From contig CAJXDD010000024.1 in assembly GCA_913052075.1 (NCBI GenBank), positions 1-20,869 of the forward strand: DNA of 20,869 nucleotides. The letters run 5' to 3'. Below the pieces are notes generated by a model that did no database searches, was not told the origin of the DNA, and worked only from the letters and a program-made list of their open reading frames with translations. Positions within the stretch are counted from its first letter, which is position 1. Each line of letters starts with the position of its first letter. Made by a program: the position numbers and the translations under genes. Source of the DNA: UBA9926 sp913052075 (GTDB lineage: Bacteria; Pseudomonadota; Gammaproteobacteria; Pseudomonadales; Azotimanducaceae). This document shows, one piece after another, positions 14,929 to 20,869 of this stretch.

Positions 14929-16302
14929 TTACGCACCGATCCAGTCTCCGTGGAAGCCAAAGGGCACCCGGCGGGGCAGGTGGATGGTCGCTATCGCTCC
15001 AGCCGATAAGTCCTCAGCAGGCACAATCACCAAATCGCTTTTGTTGCTCGCTGGGTCGAAGACGAGGGTCAATAAGTACCCATCATCCTCGTTGGTTGCG
15101 CCTTCTCGGGGAACAAAGACGGGTTCAGCTGCCATTTTGCCGTCACCGAAAACGAGCGTTTGCGAAGTGCCTTGCTCAAAGTCGTACTTTTTGATCTCCT
15201 GGAAATCAGGCTGCAGGGCACTTGAGAATCCTAGCGCATATCCGTACCTATAGGCCTTCCCGTAAAGGTTAGGGTGAATCCTTGGGAACTCGATGGGACG
15301 ATCATCAATCTGCTCGACAGTGGCCTGGCCTCTTTGAATGTCGAGCGTATAGCGCTTAAGAAGAGGTGGCGCTTCATTGAAGGGGCCAAGCCATTCTTGA
15401 TCGAAAATTCGCCCATAGGCTGCTGCTTCAAAGACCACGCGCCCAGCTCCGTCCTCATGGGCATTAAAGGTATGAAAAATATAAGTGGGGTCGACCTCAA
15501 ACCACTTGATGTCGGTGCTCGCATCAGCTCGACTGATCAGGCCTATTCGCGCCTGATGTGAGTCGTTCCAGGAGAAAGGAAAATAGCCTCGGCCGAGCTT
15601 GTAAAAGTCCAGCGTGATTGGCAGGTCTAGAAGAAGTACGTAATGCTGCGTGATCGCGCACTCATGGACCATCGACCTTGAGGGCAGCGGGATCGTTCTC
15701 GTTTCTTTATGGCGTCCGGCCTTATCAATGACCACGTACCTAACATTGCTTGGGTCGTTGCCATAGTCGTAGCAAATCGCATGCAACTCGCCAGTGTCCG
15801 CATCGTATTTTGGGTGAGCCGTGAACCCTTCGGTTCGATCGCCATAAAAAGGTTTGGTGTCGAGTGAGTTCAGCTCTCCATCAATCTCAACCGGGTAGCC
15901 GCCTGCCTCGACAATCGCATAGGTGTGACCTGCGTGTGAGATGACGCTGGTATTCGCCGTAGAATCATTCCCCAACACCCTGCGGTTCTTGTACCAGAGC
16001 GCATTGCCCTCATCGAGACGGATACCATGAAGCATGCCATCCCCTAAGAACCAGTGGTGCTTCTTTGGGTTAACCCAGTCTAAAGGGTTGGGCCCATTGC
16101 GAAGAAATAGCCCATTCAGATCGTTTGGGATGGAGCCGGTAACCCTGATTGAGGTTTCTGTGATTTCATCAAGGACGGGCGCATAATTGCCTCTGAGGTA
16201 GTGATTGTCGGACGAACCAAGTCCCGTCATGTCTATAGCGGCCCCGACGGCTGCCACGCCACCGAGTCCCAACCCTGCTTTAATAAACGTTCGCCGCTCC
16301 AT
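14929..16302 (-). CDS. Carotenoid oxygenase family protein, Tat-exported
   Basis: Non-haem iron dioxygenase of the carotenoid cleavage / RPE65 / lignostilbene dioxygenase family, 457 residues including the leader; it splits a carbon-carbon double bond in carotenoids, apocarotenoids or stilbenes. The four iron histidines are all present: H163 (FTAHPKYD), H213 (MVHECAIT), H277 (IFHTFNAHED) and H451 (FGFHGDW), and GLFLRNGPNP (64-73) is the family's early signature. The N-terminus MERRTFIKAGLGLGGVAAVG is a twin-arginine leader (RRTFIK), so the folded iron protein is probably exported to the periplasm. AGGGGGA precedes the ATG. It converges on the PhyH gene, with a 245-base gap of short GC-rich inverted repeats and no clear terminator. 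Substrate not determinable. Confidence 0.93.
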   Translation of the reverse strand: MERRTFIKAGLGLGGVAAVGAAIDMTGLGSSDNHYLRGNYAPVLDEITETSIRVTGSIPNDLNGLFLRNGPNPLDWVNPKKHHWFLGDGMLHGIRLDEGNALWYKNRRVLGNDSTANTSVISHAGHTYAIVEAGGYPVEIDGELNSLDTKPFYGDRTEGFTAHPKYDADTGELHAICYDYGNDPSNVRYVVIDKAGRHKETRTIPLPSRSMVHECAITQHYVLLLDLPITLDFYKLGRGYFPFSWNDSHQARIGLISRADASTDIKWFEVDPTYIFHTFNAHEDGAGRVVFEAAAYGRIFDQEWLGPFNEAPPLLKRYTLDIQRGQATVEQIDDRPIEFPRIHPNLYGKAYRYGYALGFSSALQPDFQEIKKYDFEQGTSQTLVFGDGKMAAEPVFVPREGATNEDDGYLLTLVFDPASNKSDLVIVPAEDLSAGAIATIHLPRRVPFGFHGDWIGA

Positions 16303-16332
16303 AATTCCCCCTTCGCCATTGGTGCAAACTAA

Positions 16333-16369
16333 AGTCGCGCATCACGACTAAGATTGCAGCTAGTTGCAA
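16333..16369. promoter_or_regulatory. Two adjacent dyads upstream of the carotenoid oxygenase gene
   Basis: AGTCG/CGACT (16333-16337, 16345-16349; loop 7) is followed after 4 bases by TTGCA/TGCAA (16354-16358, 16365-16369; loop 6); a further TGCAA half-site lies at 16323-16327. They sit 31-67 bases before the carotenoid oxygenase ATG in the 245-base divergent gap shared with the PsiE-like gene. A regulator site is a guess; the AT-rich TATATT at 16454-16459 may belong to a promoter in the same gap. Confidence 0.35.
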
Positions 16370-16547
16370 CAGTTTACGGCACTCATTGAGACTTAGCTCG
16401 ACTTAACTAAATTGGGCTCCACGCCAGCGCTGTAACAGACAGAGAATTCAATTTATATTGGTAAAACACCGTTGACTGCTCAAGCCGCCATTTAGTCAGT
16501 CGGGGCTCAGTGATTGGGCACTAGTGCTGTTGAAAAAGGGGGGGTAA

Positions 16548-16997
16548 ATGAAGCAAATCGTGGACGCTGTTCTTTCGAGGAACAAGTTGAACCGAAGATT
16601 GCACTGGACGACCATCGCCAGCGAAAAAGTATTACTCGCAATTATTGGGGTGTTAACGCTTGTCGCCAGTGCTGATAGCATTTTTGGAATGTGGGAGGTG
16701 CGCAAGGTTGAGCTATCTGATCTCTTCTTGCTGTTCATTTATGTCGAGATCATCGGGATGATTGGCGCGTTTTACTCTACGAACCGAATTCCCGTTACCT
16801 TGCCGATGATCATCGCTATAACGGCGCTCTGTCGTTTGATAGTCATGCAAAGTAAGAGTTCTGAACCGCTTACCTTGCTCGCAGAGGCCGGGGCGATTCT
16901 CGTGCTGAGCGTTGCCGCGTATGTCATGAGCCTTAAGGATAAGGTTAGTCTGGAGAAGCTGGAATCTCGTCATGTTTCAGAAAAGGAGGACGATTAA
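16548..16997 (+). CDS. PsiE-like membrane protein
   Basis: A 149-residue inner-membrane protein with four helices (about 27-47, 57-78, 82-100, 107-128) and a charged cytoplasmic tail. The pattern LFLLFIYVEIIGMIGAFYST (59-78) followed by IPVTLPMIIAITALCRLIV (81-99) is that of the phosphate-starvation-inducible PsiE family, function unknown. AGGGGGGG ends about 4 bases before the ATG. It is divergent from the carotenoid oxygenase gene. I see no clear Pho-box in the upstream gap, so phosphate control is not supported by the sequence. The following DUF6435 gene starts 90 bases later in the same direction. Confidence 0.82.
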   Translation: MKQIVDAVLSRNKLNRRLHWTTIASEKVLLAIIGVLTLVASADSIFGMWEVRKVELSDLFLLFIYVEIIGMIGAFYSTNRIPVTLPMIIAITALCRLIVMQSKSSEPLTLLAEAGAILVLSVAAYVMSLKDKVSLEKLESRHVSEKEDD

Positions 16998-17087
16998 CCA
17001 AGGGGCAACGGTCAGCTCGCCGTTCGGAAGCTGATCTGCTTCATGTATAGGTTGCGTAAGAGCATGGAGGAACAGAAGGAGCCTGCA

Positions 17088-17258
17088 ATGTTAGGATGGT
17101 TAAAAAAAGATCCAAAAGCCAAACTTCAAAAGGCATATGAAGCCAAACTAACCGAAGCTATGACCCGACAAAGAAATGGCGATATTAGGGGTTACTCAGC
17201 GCTGACCGCAGAGGCCGAAGCTATTAAAAGTCAGATGGACCAACTGGGAGCTAAGTAG
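17088..17258 (+). CDS. DUF6435 family small protein
   Basis: A 56-residue highly charged, mostly helical cytoplasmic protein. MLGWLKKDPKAKLQKAYEAK at the start and QRNGDIRGYSALTAEAEAI in the second half are the recognisable core of the small DUF6435 proteins widespread in gammaproteobacteria; function unknown. GAAGGAG at 17075-17081 is 6 bases before the ATG at 17088, which settles the start over an in-frame ATG at 17043 that would add 15 residues and has no ribosome binding site. Confidence 0.82.
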   Translation: MLGWLKKDPKAKLQKAYEAKLTEAMTRQRNGDIRGYSALTAEAEAIKSQMDQLGAK

Positions 17259-17334
17259 TTGGGCCTGTGCTTAGGTATTGAGAACTTTTTCCACAATGTT
17301 CCGCGGGATTTAGGCCTTAAAGCCTGGATGACAG

Positions 17335-17745
17335 TCAAAGGTCGAGGCCCTCAAGTCCTCTCTGTGTATCGATCCATCGGCGATCAATCGTTAGTCTCTC
17401 AGTAATTTTGTCTGAGGCTCGGAGCACCCGCCAAAAAGGGGAGACAAGCTCTGTCTCGCAACCGTCTTCCATCTCATCAATCGCGGCTTGAGCGGCTATT
17501 CGAAGGAAGATGGCCGTGGAGACAGGGCAGGTCGCATCTGCGTTTCTACTTTGGGCTAGGGCTCTTCGCATCTGGACAATGGTTCGAGACTGTCCAGTTG
17601 GGATATCTCTGATGTATTGATCGACTATTTTTGGATTCGCGACGAATAAGGTTAGCCCTGCCTTGACCCCCGCAAAATCTTTATCAAGCACGACCCGCTT
17701 TTCTGGCTTGCTCTCTCTCAGTCTTTCAGCGGCGGTCTTTGGCAT
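17335..17745 (-). CDS. Unknown protein resembling the MGMT / alkyltransferase-like DNA-binding domain
   Basis: A 136-residue protein. After a basic N-terminus (MPKTAAERLRESKPEKRVVL) comes a block whose order of features resembles the DNA-binding domain of O6-alkylguanine-DNA alkyltransferases: YIRDIPTGQSRTIVQMRRAL (44-63), ADATCPVSTAIFLRIAAQAA (69-88), PFWRV (103-107) and QRGLEGL (128-134). In MGMT the fourth block reads PCHRV with the alkyl-accepting Cys, and in alkyltransferase-like proteins PWHRV; here it is PFWRV, so no alkyl transfer would be expected. The only cysteines are C73 and C96. This is a by-eye analogy; similar proteins exist in other proteobacteria but I know of no assigned function. 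Convergent with the DUF6435 gene, 76 bases between stops. Confidence 0.7.
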   Translation of the reverse strand: MPKTAAERLRESKPEKRVVLDKDFAGVKAGLTLFVANPKIVDQYIRDIPTGQSRTIVQMRRALAQSRNADATCPVSTAIFLRIAAQAAIDEMEDGCETELVSPFWRVLRASDKITERLTIDRRWIDTQRGLEGLDL

Positions 17746-18070
17746 TCGGATGACCTGGTGTCGATCTTATGTTGTTGATTAAAAGTAGCAGACCAGTGAG
17801 TTGATTACATCTGTCCACGGTTAACCTTCCTTTGGGAAATCGCCTCGTAGGCACGTAACATTGTGGTTTCGAGACGATGCGCTTGCATAATTTTTCCGAT
17901 CTCAGCGTCTCAGGGTGCAACACGGAAACGTTTGGACTTCTAGACTTCTTGGTTACCCCCTCCAAGATCGTGGACATCACCTTGACTTTTGCATTGGAAG
18001 GCTGGAGGTTAAGCTGTGGATCGCTGGGGTAAGAGACCAAGCTCATAAGTAATTTGAATCGGGGGTGGTG
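17746..18070. other. 325-base intergenic region, no convincing gene
   Basis: This lies between the divergent MGMT-like gene (-) and the small membrane protein gene (+). A 149-codon reverse frame (17726-18175) spans it and overlaps both neighbours, but it is rich in AGA, AGG and ATA codons unlike its surroundings and has no family resemblance, so I do not call it. One small hairpin, CTTGG/CCAAG, lies near 17950-17970. Promoters for the two flanking genes should be here; none is clear by eye. Confidence 0.55.
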
Positions 18071-18286
18071 ATGGATAGAAGGACGTCCTACGTCGGTATT
18101 GCAGTCACTGTGTTGTTCGCGATTTGGTCGTTTGGTAACGATTTGCACCAGCAGTATATGGGGATCAATGACCACATCTTTTTCGTGTTGCTTACGTTGC
18201 CAGCCCTCGTATTTGGACTGCCGCTTATAAGGCAGGAGGATAACGGGCTGGAAAGCACACCGGAAAACGACGAGGAAACAAATTAG
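18071..18286 (+). CDS. Small two-helix membrane protein
   Basis: A 71-residue protein with two membrane helices (about 6-22 and 35-53) joined by a short polar loop (NDLHQQYMGINDH) and ending in an acidic tail (ESTPENDEETN). Positive residues (DRR) before helix 1 and acidic residues after helix 2 suggest both ends in the cytoplasm. In-frame GTG codons at 18065 and 18068 precede the ATG at 18071; GGGGGTG directly upstream fits the ATG best. I do not recognise a family. It converges on the gene at 18333-18980 with 46 bases between stops. Confidence 0.65.
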   Translation: MDRRTSYVGIAVTVLFAIWSFGNDLHQQYMGINDHIFFVLLTLPALVFGLPLIRQEDNGLESTPENDEETN

Positions 18287-18332
18287 CTCTCACCTTTCTA
18301 GGACTTGGCTTCAAAGCCGATAGATGCTGGGT

Positions 18333-18980
18333 TTAAGTGGGCTCGAAGGTAACTATGTCGTCCGCGCGTATCAAGCCAAGATCTAACCCGACTTCAAAAA
18401 AACTAGAAACTGAAAACTGATTAATTTCGGCACTTGTCTGAATGATTGTGATCCCGCCGCAAATGTTACGGCACACAGCTTTTGTCACTTCCTGCAGCAT
18501 AGCGAAGTCCTTATAGTAGGGCTGAAGCGGCGGCTTCTCGAGCCGCGCTCTGATCCTATTCTTCGCTTTGATGAGTTTTTCTATTCCCTCACTTAACAAG
18601 TGCTCTGAATTTCGGTGAATAAGGGCCAAATGTGCGAGCAGCGTTGAATAAGGTACCTTCAATTTCACCCGATATTGGTCCGCTTCTGCTAAATGGTAAT
18701 CCGCAATGTGTGGGTCTAGGTGGATCATGAACCTGGGTAAACACAGTTGATCGCTAACGAGTCGTGTGATCGCTGAGATGCCTCTCTTTTCAATGGGGTC
18801 ACCTTGGGTCACTAATGCAACGGGTTTGCCAAGCGGATTGGCTTGCCAATGATTAGAGAGTCTTTCCACGATGTGACTCGCAATTGGTTCGGGATCACGA
18901 TGGTCATAGCCGCTCATGCCCTCGATGACGAGCGGGTGATGAGCGCGGAGTATCTCTAATGGCTCAGTTAGTTTGTTCAT
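18333..18980 (-). CDS. Unknown 215-residue protein
   Basis: A soluble, cytoplasmic-looking protein with no membrane helix or signal peptide. I do not recognise the family. Features seen: a strand-like KPVALVTQGDPIEKRGISAI (52-71), a segment FMIHLDPHIADYHLAEADQY (84-103) with three histidines and several acidic residues that could form a metal or active site, a basic helix IEKLIKAKNRIRARLEK (133-149), and a late CRNICGGITII (170-180) with two cysteines. The ordered, non-repetitive composition and ordinary codon use make it a real gene. The start ATG at 18980 has only a weak ribosome binding site. It is divergent from the coupled pair at 19316-20778 with a 335-base gap. Confidence 0.7.
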   Translation of the reverse strand: MNKLTEPLEILRAHHPLVIEGMSGYDHRDPEPIASHIVERLSNHWQANPLGKPVALVTQGDPIEKRGISAITRLVSDQLCLPRFMIHLDPHIADYHLAEADQYRVKLKVPYSTLLAHLALIHRNSEHLLSEGIEKLIKAKNRIRARLEKPPLQPYYKDFAMLQEVTKAVCRNICGGITIIQTSAEINQFSVSSFFEVGLDLGLIRADDIVTFEPT

Positions 18981-19040
18981 GCTCAGGATTGGTATCTACT
19001 GATTGGGTTAATGGTCGGCATAAGCTGATCTGCTGTTTCT

Positions 19041-19100
19041 AGAGCGACTCAGCTCTTTGAAATGCGATGGTTCATATCTATGGCCATCAAGATTTTTTTT
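19041..19100 (+). terminator. Hairpins followed by a T8 tract; terminator or attenuator of an unannotated transcript
   Basis: AGAGC/GCTCT (19041-19045, 19052-19056) is followed by GATGG/CCATC (19066-19070, 19084-19088) and then, after AAGA, eight Ts at 19093-19100. TCTT at 19054-19057 can pair with AAGA at 19089-19092, which would extend the second stem across a bulge up to the T-tract while breaking the first hairpin. No plus-strand gene ends just upstream, so a short RNA or a leader for the gene at 19316 is possible. Drawn by eye, not folded. Confidence 0.35.
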
Positions 19101-19122
19101 GAGGCAATTTGGTTATACGACC

Positions 19123-19140
19123 GATCAACCCCGGTTGATC
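19123..19140. promoter_or_regulatory. 18-bp palindrome, candidate operator
   Basis: GATCAACC (19123-19130) and GGTTGATC (19133-19140) are exact reverse complements around a CC centre. The size and symmetry suit a dimeric repressor. It lies about midway between two divergent genes (143 bases from the start at 18980, 175 from the start at 19316). Confidence 0.45.
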
Positions 19141-19315
19141 CGGAGAATTGTTCCTCGGTACGCTTCGACACATGCGACTAATCGGTTTGTAGTTCATACC
19201 AAGGGCTCACTTTTGGACGACCAACTCGTCATTCACGAGCTGACGAATCCTTTGCTGTTGGTTAGCAGATGATAGAAGTTTGTTTCTAGCAGGCTATAGA
19301 TCAAGGGGGTGTTGT

Positions 19316-19960
19316 ATGAATTGGAAAATATGGATCTGGGTACCGGTTCTCTACGGTCTCTTTTCTCTTTGGTACTTCAATTGGCAAGGACCGCTCACCG
19401 AGGAGGAAATCGAAAATGTGATGCAGGGTTTTGATGAGCAGAAGGAAACGGCCAACACAGACAAAGCAATGTTTAGAAAATTTCTCGAGGAGGATGACGG
19501 AGACGAATTCGTCATGCTGAATCAAGTGGAGTTGATAAAAGGTTCGGTGCGCCATCCGGTGTTGGGTGAAGCGAAACCGGCTTCCGATATCTTAAACGAC
19601 TATTTCGGACCATTTTCAATCACACTCCTCGGTCGCGGCGGTCATCCCGTATTTCAAGCGAGAACAGTGGGCGGCAACATCGATACTTGGAATGCTGATG
19701 CTAATGAGTCCTTTGAGATTACAGCGATGATGCGGTACAAGAGTCGGCGGGATATCGTTGAGTTGTTTCAAGATCCGATGATGGCTGACGCTCACCGCTA
19801 CAAGATAGCCGCTATTGAGAGAACTGTCTCTTACCCTACCCGTGTGGAGGTGAGTTCGTCTCTTAGGCCACCAGTGTCATTTGCCTTGATCTTGGTGCTT
19901 GTTGCCTCCCTTGCCCAAAATTTCCAGTTCGCGCTGGCTAGAAAAAGAGGCGATCAATGA
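19316..19960 (+). CDS. Membrane-anchored DUF1330/EthD-like protein
   Basis: A 214-residue protein with an N-terminal membrane helix (about 4-22), a soluble middle and a second membrane helix (about 187-205). The middle, from FVMLNQVELIKGS (65-77) through LLGRGGHPVFQARTVGG (104-120) to MMRYKSRRDIVELF (138-151) and HRYKIAAIERTVSYP (160-174), has the ferredoxin-like repeat order of DUF1330/EthD dimeric alpha-beta barrel proteins; residue G109-H110 and the RYxSRRD block are the best landmarks. No catalytic residue can be named. AAGGGGGTG precedes the ATG at 19316; an in-frame ATG at 19280 has no such site. Its TGA overlaps the next gene's ATG (ATGA), so the two proteins are probably made together at the membrane. 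Confidence 0.72.
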   Translation: MNWKIWIWVPVLYGLFSLWYFNWQGPLTEEEIENVMQGFDEQKETANTDKAMFRKFLEEDDGDEFVMLNQVELIKGSVRHPVLGEAKPASDILNDYFGPFSITLLGRGGHPVFQARTVGGNIDTWNADANESFEITAMMRYKSRRDIVELFQDPMMADAHRYKIAAIERTVSYPTRVEVSSSLRPPVSFALILVLVASLAQNFQFALARKRGDQ

Positions 19961-20778
19961 AAGTCGATGTGTATGGAGGCAACCACTCTCCATGGGTGCA
20001 GGCTGTTTTGTTGGCATTGCATGACAAGCAAATTGATCACGAACTTAGACCATTGCCTCCTCTAGCGACATTTCGAAAGTGGGGCGTCTTTATGCCAGTA
20101 GTATCGGTGAACGGTAAGCCTTGGGAAAAAGAGTCGTCTGAAATTTTGGTGAAGCTCGGTTACCAGGCGATTGCTAGCCATGATCTGCAGGCTGTGCGAG
20201 ATGCGTGGCGGGGAGTGATGCATCGTGTTGATCATCCCCAGCGGTTTTTCTCAGGCTTTGCTCGCACAGCCCACACGTCCTCATCAACGTTCACAGGGTT
20301 GCTTCAAGACGGATTTCGAAGCTTTATCCCGTTTTATATGTTTACGCTGATAAACGTCGCGAAAGTGAGGCTAAGACCTCTCAGACCTGACAATTATGGC
20401 GATCAGTATCTGTATTGGGAAAATGAACTTCAGGAACTTACTACGCCATTTCTGGACGGTGAAGCACCAGGTAGCAGAGACCTGCTGCTTTTTGGGATCG
20501 TGCAGTGCCATTCGAGCATCCCAGGGCCGCCGCTTGCTCCCTTGCAGGACGATGGGCGTTTATCAGGGGTCCGCCAGTGGATCGGGCGAATGCACGAACG
20601 GTTTAAGGGGTATCCGCATCTTTATTCGGGTGCTTATTTCGAACCACAGCAATCTGCGCCGCATCCTGCAGGTTTCGTGCAGCGCCTGGCGTTTTACTTT
20701 GGCTTGCTCGTGATGATTGGGGCATTACCGCTGACGTTACCACTGGTGCTTTACTTAATGCGCAAGGCGCCAAGGTAG
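19957..20778 (+). CDS. Glutathione-transferase-like protein with C-terminal membrane anchor
   Basis: A 273-residue protein whose first 75 residues form a GST-type thioredoxin fold: VYGGNHSPWVQAVLLAL (5-21) with S11 where glutaredoxins have the reactive Cys, the cis-proline in VFMPVVSVNGK (44-54; P47) and the gamma-glutamyl site ESSEIL (59-64). The middle is a helical domain as in GSTs, less conserved, with WENELQELTTPFLDGEAPGS at 154-173. Residues about 244-267 form a membrane helix followed by a basic end (RKAPR), so the protein is tail-anchored with the GST domain in the cytoplasm. It is coupled by ATGA overlap to the membrane-anchored DUF1330-like gene. Substrate unknown; glutathione binding is likely from the motif but not certain. 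Confidence 0.82.
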   Translation: MKVDVYGGNHSPWVQAVLLALHDKQIDHELRPLPPLATFRKWGVFMPVVSVNGKPWEKESSEILVKLGYQAIASHDLQAVRDAWRGVMHRVDHPQRFFSGFARTAHTSSSTFTGLLQDGFRSFIPFYMFTLINVAKVRLRPLRPDNYGDQYLYWENELQELTTPFLDGEAPGSRDLLLFGIVQCHSSIPGPPLAPLQDDGRLSGVRQWIGRMHERFKGYPHLYSGAYFEPQQSAPHPAGFVQRLAFYFGLLVMIGALPLTLPLVLYLMRKAPR

Positions 20779-20869
20779 AGTGACCAGCTTAGGATTTAGT
20801 CGATCAGTGCCCGCAAAGGCCGGACTAGTCTGGTTTCCGATTACATTCAAGACTCAATACGACTTCATC

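Larger units (their letters stand above)
18981..19315. other. 335-base divergent region with palindrome and hairpins
   Basis: No gene is called; a 71-codon forward frame (19057-19272) has no family look. The region holds a hairpin pair ending in eight Ts (19041-19100), an 18-bp near-perfect palindrome (19123-19140) and a CTCGT/ACGAG dyad (19225-19229, 19235-19239, loop 5). It must include the promoters of the flanking divergent genes. Confidence 0.6.

Noticed and set aside
17726..18175. 149-codon open frame on the minus strand across the gap before the small membrane protein gene
   Set aside because: It overlaps both neighbours, has many AGA/AGG/ATA codons unlike surrounding genes and no family resemblance; the overlapping 71-residue membrane protein on the plus strand has a better start and structure.
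19057..19272. 71-codon forward frame in the divergent gap before the DUF1330-like gene
   Set aside because: No ribosome binding site, unconvincing composition, and it covers the palindrome and hairpins.
1..20869. Mobile element, prophage, CRISPR or anti-phage defence system
   Set aside because: No transposase, integrase, recombinase, terminal repeats, phage structural genes, regularly spaced repeats or nuclease/helicase pairs were seen.

Overview
The window is about 20.9 kb of densely packed bacterial DNA with 23 supported protein genes, one cut-off gene end, a few short candidate regulatory sites, and no rRNA, tRNA, CRISPR array, transposase or integrase that I can see. The families present (a YfcG-type glutathione transferase, a DUF6435 small protein, PsiE, DUF938, DUF4153, and a dockerin-like EF-hand pair of the kind common in marine gammaproteobacteria) suggest a Gammaproteobacterium, probably a marine heterotroph. 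That is inference from family membership; there is no phylogenetic marker in the window. Base composition looks mid-range and even.

Layout. 1-84 is the end of a gene cut by the window edge. 250-2495 (+) holds a luciferase-like flavin monooxygenase and an acyl-CoA dehydrogenase. 2546-5983 holds a GNAT acetyltransferase (-), a MAPEG membrane protein (+), a membrane-anchored small protein that may be deazaflavin/split-barrel-like (+), and a large DUF4153 membrane protein (-). 6499-7322 (+) is a cupin followed by a four-helix membrane protein of the hydroxylaminobenzene mutase / styrene oxide isomerase type. 7399-8139 (-) is a YfcG-like glutathione transferase. 8298-10612 (+) is a DUF938 methyltransferase whose stop overlaps the TTG start of an exported serine hydrolase carrying two dockerin-like EF-hand repeats.

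10858-16302 is the most striking stretch: an exported cyclase-family metallo-hydrolase directly followed by a TauD/TfdA dioxygenase, a VOC-fold protein, a small unknown ORF, a phytanoyl-CoA-type dioxygenase (all +), and a convergent Tat-exported carotenoid-cleavage-type oxygenase (-). At least four of these are non-haem-metal enzymes, which reads as a catabolic or detoxifying set for an unidentified organic substrate.

16548-20778 is mixed: PsiE-like membrane protein, DUF6435 protein, a protein resembling the DNA-binding domain of O6-alkylguanine transferases but lacking the reactive cysteine (-), a tiny two-helix membrane protein, an unknown 215-residue protein (-), and a translationally coupled pair consisting of a membrane-anchored DUF1330/EthD-like protein and a glutathione-transferase-like protein with a C-terminal membrane anchor. 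Three glutathione-linked protein types (MAPEG, YfcG-type, tail-anchored GST-like) within 17 kb, together with flavin and iron oxygenases and a hydroxylamine/epoxide-type isomerase, make oxidation and detoxification of small organic molecules the unifying theme. No defence system or mobile island is evident.
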